Assembly: GCA_028282885.1 (NCBI GenBank) | Contig: JANQGX010000012.1 | Coordinates: forward strand, 62,001-126,000 | Direction of reading: 5' to 3' | Source: SAR324 cluster bacterium | Lineage (GTDB): Bacteria; SAR324; XYD2-FULL-50-16 | Length of the DNA stretch: 64,000 nt | Shown here: positions 1 through 7,728 of the stretch, piece by piece | Layout of the letters: every line of letters starts with the position of its first letter | Numbering within the stretch: the first letter of the stretch is position 1 | Translations under genes and position numbers: made by a program | Notes under the pieces: generated by a model | What the model saw: the letters and a program-made list of their open reading frames with translations, nothing else | Database searches by the model: none | What the model was told of the DNA's origin: nothing

Positions 1-330
1 ACCACCCATGACAACGGCAGCAATAGAGCTGCACTCCGTGAAATCGGAGGCTTCCAGGTCTTCGATAAAACGATCGATCAGTTTCTCGACAATCAAGACC
101 GGATCGGGTAAGTTCAAGGCGATCTCGTCGGCAAATTCCAGAAACTCATCTGCCAGAAAATCCATGGCAGTTGCGGCCAGTTCCTCCTTACCGCCGGGAA
201 AATAATGATAAAGAGAACCCTTTGGAGCGGCACTTTCCTTGACAATCTGGTTCAGTCCTGTTGCCGTATATCCCTGTCTTTTCAACAGACTGACGGTTGT
301 TTCAATTAATCTTTGCTTTGCTTCACTCAT
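1..330 (-). CDS. TetR-family transcriptional regulator, C-terminus cut by window edge
   Basis: The 110 visible codons start at an ATG on the minus strand at 328-330 and stay open to the window edge, so the ligand-binding C-terminus is missing. The N-terminal helix-turn-helix is clear: an alanine/proline-rich recognition helix ending in KGSLYHYFPGGKEEL (about residues 40-55), the form typical of the LmrA/YxaF (QdoR) branch of TetR repressors. These usually repress efflux or quinone/flavonoid detoxification genes and themselves. A sequence matching the published LmrA/YxaF operator consensus lies 7 bp upstream of the start, which supports both the subfamily and autoregulation. No target gene is visible on the left because the window ends. 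The family call is firm; the ligand is unknown. Confidence 0.85.
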   Translation of the reverse strand, partial: MSEAKQRLIETTVSLLKRQGYTATGLNQIVKESAAPKGSLYHYFPGGKEELAATAMDFLADEFLEFADEIALNLPDPVLIVEKLIDRFIEDLEASDFTECSSIAAVVMGG

Positions 331-336
331 ATTCAC

Positions 337-354
337 TAGACCAGTCTATATAAT
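337..354 (-). promoter_or_regulatory. LmrA/YxaF-type operator in front of the TetR gene
   Basis: Read on the minus strand the site is ATTATATAGACTGGTCTA. It fits the consensus I recall for Bacillus LmrA/YxaF boxes (AWTATA-tagaNYGgTCTA) at every position, and its core TAGACTGGTCTA is a near-perfect palindrome. It sits 7 bp upstream of the TetR start, where a bound repressor would block transcription. The recognition is from memory of the consensus; the sequence match itself is direct. Confidence 0.65.
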
Positions 355-502
355 TTCTTATTTCACATACGGGTGATTTTTTATTCGGTCAAGCTTTTTT
401 TGAGGTCGGTTGAGATGAGTTGACAGGAACTGGGTTTTCGTGTGCAAGGACGAGAAGGCGTTGTACTGTTGTTTTTCTTGAGAAGATGTGAGATAAAACA
501 CC

Positions 503-551
503 CTTAGAAGCTGCTCTAAAGAGTTAGGGAACTTCTAAGAAAAAAGAGCAG
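503..551. other. Two interlocking inverted repeats, possible pseudoknot
   Basis: This lies in the 368-bp gap between the TetR gene and the S41 peptidase gene. CTTAGAAG (503-510) is complementary to CTTCTAAG (532-539), and CTGCTCT (511-517) is complementary to AGAGCAG (545-551). The arms alternate (1, 2, 1', 2'), which is pseudoknot topology and not two nested hairpins. The first loop has zero length, which makes a compact H-type fold awkward, so chance or a DNA-level role is possible. Nothing else recognisable was seen in this gap. Confidence 0.25.
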
Positions 552-698
552 TCGTATCAGGTAACACTCAAATCCCTCCACCGAATTGCGAAATTCGCAG
601 AATCGCTTGGGAACCATTGTCCGTCATTTTGAGCTGCCTTGTGCAAAGGATTGGTTCGGCGAGTTCGGGCAATCATTAACAGAAACATAAAACAGATC

Positions 699-1964
699 AT
701 GAAAAATCGACTCCTTCTCCTGATATTTTGCTTTTGTCTGGCTGTTTTAGGAACCGATCCTGCCGTCTCAGCGGCAGAGCCAAGCTCCTATGTTGATCTT
801 TTTGAAGAAATAATCGGGATCGTCGAGGAGCAGTTTTATGATCCTGTGCAAATCAGCCGGGATTTCCCAGCCATCAAGAATAAGTACCGTAAGAAACTGC
901 CGCACATTGATTCACAGCAGGCGTTTTCAACTTTTGTGAATTCCATGCTCAGTGAGTTGAAGGCTTCACATACCTACTATTTAACTCCGAATGATTATGA
1001 ATACTATCAGTTAGCCGCCCTGTTTTCCAGGATTCCAGAGATTGGAGCTCTGTTTCACGAAGAGGAAGTGCTGTACCCAACAGTGGGTATCATAACCCAA
1101 TCTTTCAACGAACGGGTGCATATTGTTTCTGTTCTTTCCGGGAGCATTGCTGAAAAAGCCGGTTTGTTAAAAGGCGATGAAATCTTATCGGTCAATGGTG
1201 AAACTTATACTCCAATAGCCTCTCTACGCCCATTTATAGGATCTGAAGTAACGTTTGAAATCAGAAGAAAGGTTCATGCCGAGCCATTCAAAATCGTGAT
1301 GAAACCAGCTCTGATCAACCCCAAACAGGAGATGCTGGATGCACAAAAAGCCAGCATCCAGATTATTGAACGAGCTGGAAAACGTATCGGCTACATACAC
1401 ATCTATTCCTATGCTGGCAACGAGTATCACCAGGAGTTACTCAATGCCCTCGTTTGGGGAGCTTTAAAAAATGCCGATGCCTTGATCATTGATCTACGCT
1501 ACGGAATCGGAGGTGCAGGGCCTTATTATCTTAACATTTTTAATCGTAATATTCCGGTTCTTGAAATGATAGACAGAGATGGGAAAAAAACCGCTTTCGA
1601 TTCGCAGTGGAGAAAACCGGCTGCTTACCTGGTGAATGCTTTTAGTCGCAGCGGAAAGGAGTTGCTGGCCTTCGGTGCCAGGAAATACAAGATGGCGACT
1701 GTAATCGGAGAACAGACGCCGGGGCAGACCCTCGGAGGGCGCTTATTTCCCTTATCCAATAACGATTTGCTTTTTCTTGCTGTGCAGAGTTCTCGAATTG
1801 ACGGGGTCAATCTCGAGGGCGTTGGGGTTGTGCCGGATATTGAAGTCCCTTTTGATGTCCGGTACTGTTCCGGACACGATTTACAGTTTGAAAAGGCTGT
1901 TGAACACCTGGTTGAGCAACTTTCGGTCGAAGGCAAGGCGGGCAACAAATCTGAAACAGATTAA
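699..1964 (+). CDS. Exported S41-family peptidase (C-terminal processing protease-like), PDZ
   Basis: This 421-residue protein starts at ATG 699, where an ideal signal peptide begins (MKNRLLLLIFCFCLAVLG, cleavage near SAA-EP). A TTG 60 bp upstream is in frame but would put charged residues before the signal. An N-terminal helical region is followed by a PDZ domain (about residues 120-205, with GSIAEKAGLLKGDEILSVNG) and an S41 core (about 220-390, ILIDLRYGIGG-like strand, then the serine motif and VIGEQTPG). The serine of the CtpA/Tsp SxxE motif is kept (SGKE), but the residue 25 positions later, where CtpA/Tsp have the general-base lysine, is glutamine. It may use another base or be a non-catalytic binder. 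It would act in the periplasm. It is a stand-alone gene with no strong Shine-Dalgarno. Confidence 0.85.
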   Translation: MKNRLLLLIFCFCLAVLGTDPAVSAAEPSSYVDLFEEIIGIVEEQFYDPVQISRDFPAIKNKYRKKLPHIDSQQAFSTFVNSMLSELKASHTYYLTPNDYEYYQLAALFSRIPEIGALFHEEEVLYPTVGIITQSFNERVHIVSVLSGSIAEKAGLLKGDEILSVNGETYTPIASLRPFIGSEVTFEIRRKVHAEPFKIVMKPALINPKQEMLDAQKASIQIIERAGKRIGYIHIYSYAGNEYHQELLNALVWGALKNADALIIDLRYGIGGAGPYYLNIFNRNIPVLEMIDRDGKKTAFDSQWRKPAAYLVNAFSRSGKELLAFGARKYKMATVIGEQTPGQTLGGRLFPLSNNDLLFLAVQSSRIDGVNLEGVGVVPDIEVPFDVRYCSGHDLQFEKAVEHLVEQLSVEGKAGNKSETD

Positions 1965-2160
1965 ATGCTTATACCGGGCTAACTCACTAATCCTGTGCAG
2001 ACTAATGTGATTCGATTGAAAACCACGCTCCCCTGCAAAGATAACAGGGCATCTCTTACCTGGTTGTGACGGAAGCGATGCGGTCAATCTCCCACAAAAT
2101 GACTGAATGGCTGAAAAGGAGTTCGGTGAACCGTGGAAATTACCTAAAACTCACCCACGC

Positions 2161-3405
2161 TTAATTTTTTCTATGGGCCTCAATGGTTTCCAGCAGGGCT
2201 TCTATTCTCAGAAAGGCATTAGCCTCACTGTATTTGCGGACATCGGCGTGGTCCACCTCGATCATGGTGGCAGGAATGCCTAAGTGCTCACTGATCCGCT
2301 TCTGCTGGTCCATCTGGGTGATCGAATAGGGTTTGCAGGATCTGTTGGAAGCAAAGATGATCCCGTCGATGGTGAGTTCGGATATGGCCTCTTTCATGGA
2401 ACTGTGTCTCAACTCCAGTCCGTGCGGGCACATGTAGGCATTCATGGTACGGGCGATATAGTCGAAAGGATCCTTCTCATCCCAATCATACAGGGCAAAC
2501 GAACCCTCAACCGTTCCCATGCATGAAGTGTAGGAAGCCCCGACAATATTGGCGTCCAATTCTGCCAGCCGTTTGGACATTTTTCTCAACTGATGCCAGG
2601 GGGCGATGTTGTCCCAGAAGAGGCGGAATTTCTCCCCGGGAACCGGCAGTTGTCCAGTTGCAGATTTGTCTTCCGCCTCATCAGCAAGCAGTTTGAAATG
2701 ATCAGCCATGACGGGAGTTCCACGCAGGGTGAGAAATGGGGCCATATGGACAAAAGAGTCAAAGGCCGTGATGGGGGAGGGGCATTGCCGGGCGCAATGG
2801 AGAAATCGTTTCCACTCTTTCAAACCCCGCCAGGAATGATGGACAGCCGTATTGAATCGTTCGGCATCGAACTCCTGTCCGCTCAACCGCTCGATCAACT
2901 TGATCAGGTCCTTGATCTGGGAAATAATATAGCGATGGTCTTTTTCCTGCTGTGGCGTATAGCAAAACGGGATATCCATTACATTATGAGGAACGGACCA
3001 TTCCCGGTGATGGACATCAAACCATTTGGCGAGCAGTGCGCAGTTGTTATTGTTGGAAACAAGCAGATCCGGTTTTGGCAGTCCGAAAGTTGGTGAATCC
3101 TTGCCGTTGTCAGTGGTGTTGCCGATATCGATCCGGGCATAGCTGCACAAGTCCATCGAATAGCCCAGTTTCTCGGCTTTTTCGCACATGACAGCACCAA
3201 TCCCTTTTCCGGCACACATGGCAGAATGGCTTTCGGGCACGGCATAGATCACATTTTCAAAACCGGCGAAAATCTCCGCCGGCACATTGATGGCGATCCA
3301 GACACAAAAAGCGCCCTGGGAAGCCCTGGTATGGAGTTCCATATACCCGTCGGTCATGATTTGAGATAGGTGTCGTCCTGCCCGGCTTTTTGTGGATTGT
3401 GCCAT
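2161..3405 (-). CDS. 2-hydroxyacyl-CoA dehydratase family subunit (HgdB/FldC/BcrC-like)
   Basis: This 414-residue protein belongs to the HGD-D family, whose members carry a 4Fe-4S cluster and dehydrate (R)-2-hydroxyacyl-CoAs or reduce aromatic-CoAs by a ketyl-radical route after one-electron priming by an ATP-dependent activator. Visible signs are the N-terminal PAEIF segment (about residue 43), conserved cysteines in the CSYAR region (about 107) and near SNNNNC (about 137), and the C-terminal strand IIFASNRSCKPYS preceding a final IEVDHAD turn. The start has a good AGGAGAG site. It lies 15 bp downstream of a second, shorter homologous subunit, the usual pairing of alpha and beta subunits. 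The gene for the activator (HgdC/BadF type) is not in the window. The substrate cannot be read from sequence. Confidence 0.85.
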   Translation of the reverse strand: MAQSTKSRAGRHLSQIMTDGYMELHTRASQGAFCVWIAINVPAEIFAGFENVIYAVPESHSAMCAGKGIGAVMCEKAEKLGYSMDLCSYARIDIGNTTDNGKDSPTFGLPKPDLLVSNNNNCALLAKWFDVHHREWSVPHNVMDIPFCYTPQQEKDHRYIISQIKDLIKLIERLSGQEFDAERFNTAVHHSWRGLKEWKRFLHCARQCPSPITAFDSFVHMAPFLTLRGTPVMADHFKLLADEAEDKSATGQLPVPGEKFRLFWDNIAPWHQLRKMSKRLAELDANIVGASYTSCMGTVEGSFALYDWDEKDPFDYIARTMNAYMCPHGLELRHSSMKEAISELTIDGIIFASNRSCKPYSITQMDQQKRISEHLGIPATMIEVDHADVRKYSEANAFLRIEALLETIEAHRKN

Positions 3406-3420
3406 TTATCTCTCCTTTTT

Positions 3421-4530
3421 TTACGAATTCAACAGTTCTGCAAATGCTTCGATCCTTGTGATATAGGCACCGATGTTATCAACGTCATCGATGCTGAACT
3501 CCATGTTCAGGATGGCGACTCCTTTCTCTTTCAGCCGCTTCTCCAGATGTGGGAATTCGAAATACTCATATTCACAGTATTTCTCGCCGCAAAAGATTAC
3601 CCCGCTGGCTTCGCTTGTCTCCACCAGGTCCAGAAACATATCAAGCCGCTGATCCGATTTATAGAGCAGCGTTGTACAGGGAAACCGGTTGTTATAGAGA
3701 TCGGTGTAATAGGTTCCGGGATCCCCTGTTGGCTTTGGATTGTAGGCGTAGGATCTTTTCAGTGCCGCAATATCGTTTGAAACGATCCTGAGGCCTGATG
3801 CTTCAATGGCTCTTATTACCTTTCCGGGAGGCGGCATAATCCCTGAAACAACCACCCCCGGGGATTTTCGGAAGGAGCCGGACTTTGACTGTCTGATCAG
3901 ATCGATGAGTTTCTCTATCTGAAGTTCCGGCGGAAGGAGATAATTGGCCATCACAACTTCTGCAAAGGATTCAAATGACAACGCCCCTTCAGCCACCTTT
4001 GTCTCGGCCTGCTGGCAATACTCCCGCAGGTCGGAATATTGCAGTACTGTTTGTTCAAATCGACAGGGATCGAACTTGACGTTGAAGGCTTTTTCGGTTG
4101 CGATGATCAGCTCCTCAATCTCATTCTTCAGGTAGTCATCGGCATTGGTTTGGAACCGGTTCACCTGGGGAAGGTGCATCTGTAACATGGCCATATCGGA
4201 ACCGGAAGCTGAACCGGGTGACTTAAGAATCTCCGGTGTGTTGCGCAATGTATCACAGGCGTTATAGAAGAAGATACCATCGGGGTTTGAAAAGGAACCA
4301 GAGAGAACATATTGCACCAGTTCCCGTGCGATGGCGCAGGCATAACTCTGTATATGCTTGTCTGATTCGGTAAGATCTCCTATTGATGACTTCAGGTTCC
4401 ACATCACAAAAGGATATAGACCCATGGAACTAAACAATTCCAGAGGCGGATAGAGGGGGAAGCAACCTATAATCGGCCGTCCTCCGCTGTTTTGGTTCAG
4501 TATCAAGTCGATGTTACTTGTTGGATCCAT
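3421..4530 (-). CDS. 2-hydroxyacyl-CoA dehydratase family, second subunit
   Basis: This 369-residue HGD-D family protein is first of the pair and is read into the 414-residue subunit. It shows the family pattern: IIGCFPLYPPLEL near residue 20, a cysteine in FFYNACDTLRN (about 110), an inner VVSGIMPPPGKVIRAIE Rossmann-like strand-turn, and a cysteine pair in FCGEKYCEYE near the C-terminus. The family works as heterodimers, with each subunit binding an iron-sulfur cluster, in amino-acid fermentation (2-hydroxyglutarate, phenyllactate, lactate) or in aromatic-CoA reduction. The PaaX-type regulator 70 bp upstream in the same direction hints at an aromatic or phenyl-substituted acyl-CoA, but that is inference from the regulator family only. 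Confidence 0.83.
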   Translation of the reverse strand: MDPTSNIDLILNQNSGGRPIIGCFPLYPPLELFSSMGLYPFVMWNLKSSIGDLTESDKHIQSYACAIARELVQYVLSGSFSNPDGIFFYNACDTLRNTPEILKSPGSASGSDMAMLQMHLPQVNRFQTNADDYLKNEIEELIIATEKAFNVKFDPCRFEQTVLQYSDLREYCQQAETKVAEGALSFESFAEVVMANYLLPPELQIEKLIDLIRQSKSGSFRKSPGVVVSGIMPPPGKVIRAIEASGLRIVSNDIAALKRSYAYNPKPTGDPGTYYTDLYNNRFPCTTLLYKSDQRLDMFLDLVETSEASGVIFCGEKYCEYEYFEFPHLEKRLKEKGVAILNMEFSIDDVDNIGAYITRIEAFAELLNS

Positions 4531-4600
4531 AACTGTTCCTGTACGCGATTTTCCGTTTCAAGCCGTTTCCTGAATGCCCTGATGTTTTTTCAATAGAGCA

Positions 4601-5425
4601 TCAACCGGCTGCCAGTTTCAGGTGAGTCGGTGACTTAACAAGCCTGACCTCTTCAAAACGTTTGGACCAGATCTGTTTTCCAAGTTCATCATAGGCCAGC
4701 ATTGCCCGGGCAAGGTTCTTTCTGCCGGTGCCATCCATTATCTCCCGGGGCAGGAGCGGGTCGTTGGTCAAGGTGTTGATTGCTTCGCTTCCCATGAGAA
4801 AAGACTCAACCAGGGCATTTTCCAGCGGCATCTTGGAGACCCTGGAGCTGCTTTTTTCGAGTTTTTCAAGGCAGCGCGTTTGGGTTTGAATGATGGTGTC
4901 AACCGGCCAGAGTGTCTCCTGCCACTGTCGAACCAGCTTCTCTTTGAATCCGTTGGCTATGAACATTTCACCCTGTTCCAGCCGGGCAATCCGGATCAAC
5001 AGTTTTTCGACTTGTTGAGGCTGAGCTGTCAGATTGTCCGGTCGAATCCAGAGGTTCGGTAATCCTTCCCTGAATCCTGAAAAACCGAAATCTTTTCCTG
5101 CTTTTTTCGATCCTACTTCAGTTTTCCCGGTAAGATAAAAACACAACCAGCGTCCGTTCCACCTCTTCAGTCGTTTTTCTCCATCCCTCCAGCTATCGAT
5201 ATAGCGACTGATTTGGATTCCTTTCCGACTGAGTTGATAGAGTCCTCTTTCGTCGCTTTCAATCGTACCTTTTCTGATCAAACGTGTGATATTAACCCGT
5301 AAGGTGTTGCCCGTGTAACCGAAGATATTGCCAATGCTAACAAGGGTTTTGACATGCATGGCTCGATTGTTTGAGGCCTGCAACATGCTCAGAATCAAGC
5401 TTCTGGGGGTGATTTGATGTTCCAT
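4601..5425 (-). CDS. PaaX-family transcriptional regulator
   Basis: This 274-residue protein has the three-part PaaX layout: an N-terminal winged helix (about residues 8-70, TPRSLILSML...NTLRVNITRLIRKGTI), a middle domain, and a C-terminal signature (LLPREIMDGTGRKNLARAML-YDELGKQIW). PaaX repressors respond to phenylacetyl-CoA or related acyl-CoAs. The gene is the first of a probable three-gene leftward operon with the two dehydratase subunits, so it likely controls them and itself. AT-rich inverted repeats lie about 90-130 bp upstream. The inducer is not known; an aryl- or acyl-CoA made or used by the neighbouring dehydratase is the simplest idea. Confidence 0.85.
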   Translation of the reverse strand: MEHQITPRSLILSMLQASNNRAMHVKTLVSIGNIFGYTGNTLRVNITRLIRKGTIESDERGLYQLSRKGIQISRYIDSWRDGEKRLKRWNGRWLCFYLTGKTEVGSKKAGKDFGFSGFREGLPNLWIRPDNLTAQPQQVEKLLIRIARLEQGEMFIANGFKEKLVRQWQETLWPVDTIIQTQTRCLEKLEKSSSRVSKMPLENALVESFLMGSEAINTLTNDPLLPREIMDGTGRKNLARAMLAYDELGKQIWSKRFEEVRLVKSPTHLKLAAG

Positions 5426-5512
5426 TGTTATCCAATCTGTCCGGCGAATGGTGATGAACTCGGATGACAGCCTTTTTAATGATGCGAAATCTCTTCATTC
5501 AATGTTATCACT

Positions 5513-5555
5513 GAAATATTACATTAATTTTAAAAAGTCAATATTTCTGTAATAT
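5513..5555. promoter_or_regulatory. AT-rich inverted repeats upstream of the PaaX-type gene
   Basis: Two overlapping pairs of arms are perfect: GAAATATT (5513-5520) with AATATTTC (5540-5547), and ATATTACA (5516-5523) with TGTAATAT (5548-5555). They sit in the 451-bp gap between the PaaX-type gene and AdoMet decarboxylase and are a plausible operator. The rest of that gap shows no gene I would support. Confidence 0.35.
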
Positions 5556-5876
5556 AACAGCCTCGCTTTCTCCAAATCCAGGCTTCGGCGGTATGCAGAG
5601 TAGGCTTGTCTTACACCAACAGGTTTGTATTATGATACAGGCAGGCCATTCCGGGATTCGTAGACAGCGGTGGTAAAGGACTCATTTGAACGATTGATGA
5701 CATTTTTGCAAACCATACCTCTCCGGATTGGTCGGGTAGAGCAATTTGATTTTGTTGGTCATTCCGGAACACATTTGCACGGATCGATAAGAAGTATACC
5801 GTCTTTCTGCCCGAATTTCTTTGTTGTGGAAAGTAAAAAACAGACAGCATCCAGCTCAATGATGATTATCCAACGA

Positions 5877-6272
5877 CTAAATGTTTTCCTTGAAATCAGA
5901 AATCAGGGCTGCGGGGTTTTTGTTTTGGAGACCACGCTGAACCTGAAACACGTTAAGCTCCCGACTCCCAAGTCCCTTTTTCAGCACTTCCAGGGCCTTG
6001 TTGTTGTCGATCAGGTTTCCGCAGGTGAAAATGTCTACGGCACAGTAGCGATGCTCCGGCCAGGTATGAATGGCTATGTGGGATTCTGTGATGACGACAA
6101 CGCCGCTGACACCGTGGGGAGAGAATTCGTGGAAACAGTAATTAACGATTGTTGCATTCGCCGCTTCAGCAGCTTCAATGAGGACGCGTTCGATAATCTT
6201 CACATCATTAAGAATACTTCTGTCACATTCGTACAGCTCAACCATCAACTGGTTACCCAACTTTTTTTTCAA
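5877..6272 (-). CDS. speH: S-adenosylmethionine decarboxylase proenzyme (short bacterial class)
   Basis: This 131-residue protein is the usual full length for the class 1B enzyme of bacteria such as Thermotoga. It makes decarboxylated AdoMet, the aminopropyl donor for spermidine synthesis, in the cytoplasm. Self-cleavage at Glu63-Ser64 (in VVVITESHIAIHTWPEH) generates the pyruvoyl group. His69 and Cys84 match the other catalytic positions. The start codon is TTG at 6270-6272 with GGAGA seven bases upstream; the nearby ATG is out of frame. No spermidine synthase lies next to it, so it is an isolated gene here. The 490 bp upstream hold no gene I would support until the MarR promoter. Confidence 0.92.
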   Translation of the reverse strand: MKKKLGNQLMVELYECDRSILNDVKIIERVLIEAAEAANATIVNYCFHEFSPHGVSGVVVITESHIAIHTWPEHRYCAVDIFTCGNLIDNNKALEVLKKGLGSRELNVFQVQRGLQNKNPAALISDFKENI

Positions 6273-6703
6273 CTTTCCATCTCCATCGAACAGTCATCAA
6301 ACCGGGTTGTTTTGGGAGCGCGCAGCCGGAGCAACGTCCCGTCTCTTTAAAATTAATGTTTCACACCGGGAATTAGCAAGTAAAAACAGCATAAAATGGG
6401 GAGCTGTCAAATCGTCTGTATTTACCTGCAGTTTAAGAACCGTCATATTCAGTTTGTTAATGAAAGCAACCATAACGGACATCCGTTAACGAAGTTGAAA
6501 ACCTGGCTATTTACCTCCCCGGTGAAGTTTTACAGCTTTCAGCCCGTCCAATAGCAATCCGATCATGCAATCAAAGGGTTTGAAGTTCGCCGGTTGCGAA
6601 CTGAATCCATGTCTGATTGTCTTAATTCACCTGGCTGAAGCTGATACCTGGTGTATCGATATGGTGGGCTGCAGTCATGGGTGTAGCTTTTTTTGCGAAA
6701 ATC

Positions 6704-6740
6704 TTGACAGGGATTTGGTGATTAGTTAAGATAAAACTAA
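6704..6740 (+). promoter_or_regulatory. Promoter and operator of the MarR gene
   Basis: TTGACA (6704-6709) and TAAGAT (6727-6732) are separated by 17 bp, an ideal sigma70-type promoter. The inverted repeat TTAGTT-N7-AACTAA (6722-6740) covers the -10 box, so a repressor bound there would block RNA polymerase. The identical repeat, with the same spacing, recurs at 7368-7386. Confidence 0.7.
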
Positions 6741-6763
6741 CAATTAAGAAGGAGGGTGGTTAT

Positions 6764-7177
6764 ATGGAAAAAAGAGAGCTGGTTTTCAATGCCGTGACCA
6801 AATTGAGTAGCCTGGGCAAAGAGTGCAACCTGGAATTGTCGCGACGGTTGGGCATGGATGAGCTTCAACTAAACCAGATTCACTACCTGAAAATTATCAA
6901 CCGCACCGTGGACCTGACTTTCAGCCGCTTTGCGGAGATTCTCAATGTGACCAAACCCTCCATTACCGAGATAGTAAATAAACTGATACGAATTGAATGT
7001 GTCAGAAAGGTACAATCGCCTGATGACGGCCGGATCTATTTCATCGAATTGACGGAAAAAGGGAGAAGTATTGCCCAGGTCACCAGCCTGGCCGACCAGA
7101 GGCTGGTAGAGATCATATTGGAGCGGTTGAGTGACAGCGAGATCGATTGTTTTGTCGAGTTGGTCAGTAAACTTTGA
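6764..7177 (+). CDS. MarR-family transcriptional regulator
   Basis: This 137-residue protein is a full-length MarR winged helix: helices up to about residue 45, the HTH around FAEILNVTKPSITEIVNKLI (about 55-75), the beta-wing with VQSPDDGRIYFIELTEKG, and C-terminal dimer helices. A strong AAGGAGG site precedes the ATG. MarR dimers bind palindromes and are released by small phenolics or by oxidation. Its own promoter carries a TTAGTT-N7-AACTAA palindrome, and the same site lies in front of the next gene (lon), suggesting that it represses both. The ligand is unknown. Confidence 0.88.
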   Translation: MEKRELVFNAVTKLSSLGKECNLELSRRLGMDELQLNQIHYLKIINRTVDLTFSRFAEILNVTKPSITEIVNKLIRIECVRKVQSPDDGRIYFIELTEKGRSIAQVTSLADQRLVEIILERLSDSEIDCFVELVSKL

Positions 7178-7348
7178 AATCTGAACTCACAAAACAGGGT
7201 CCAGGATTTTATGCACTGCAGTGAAATGCCGGGAAGCCCGGGATTGAAAACAAACCTCTATCATTACCCCGGCGGTTTTGAAGAGAACCTGCAAGATCGG
7301 ATTATGATACAATCGTGCCGGATTTGTCTGTTAATAATGTAGTGGTTC

Positions 7349-7386
7349 TATAATGACGGAATTATAGTTAGTTTAAAATAAACTAA
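7349..7386 (+). promoter_or_regulatory. Second TTAGTT-N7-AACTAA operator with a candidate -10, upstream of lon
   Basis: TATAAT lies at 7349-7354 with a weak TTGTCT 19 bp before it. The palindrome TTAGTT-N7-AACTAA lies at 7368-7386, just after the expected transcription start, and is the same as the MarR gene operator. Transcription from here would run into lon with a leader of about 360 bases. That leader contains no gene I would support. Confidence 0.5.
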
Positions 7387-7728
7387 TATAATCAGGTTGA
7401 AAACTCCGGCAATGGGACTCAACTTGAAGAATGGACAGGGTTTTGCAGCTAACAGGCTATGATCGGTGGTAAAAGAGGTAAAAAAGAGAACTGGCTATAA
7501 ACGAAAAAAAGAGCGGTTTCTATAAATCGCACAATATAGGCGTAACATCTTACTTCATTATCCTTCCTTAGGGGTAGGGAAGGATTCAAACGAAAATGTG
7601 GGAAGCAGCAAAGGAGGAAAAGCGGGTTCAAATGGATTTTCAACAAATCTTTGATTGGGAGCCGGACAATGCTCCATCAAAGGTGAAGCGAGACATAATT
7701 GTATCAATATCTTTCAAGGAGAAAGGAG

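Noticed and set aside
5670-6350. Long plus-strand reading frame of 226 codons
   Set aside because: It lies opposite AdoMet decarboxylase, whose catalytic residues are all intact; the plus-strand product has no recognisable features.
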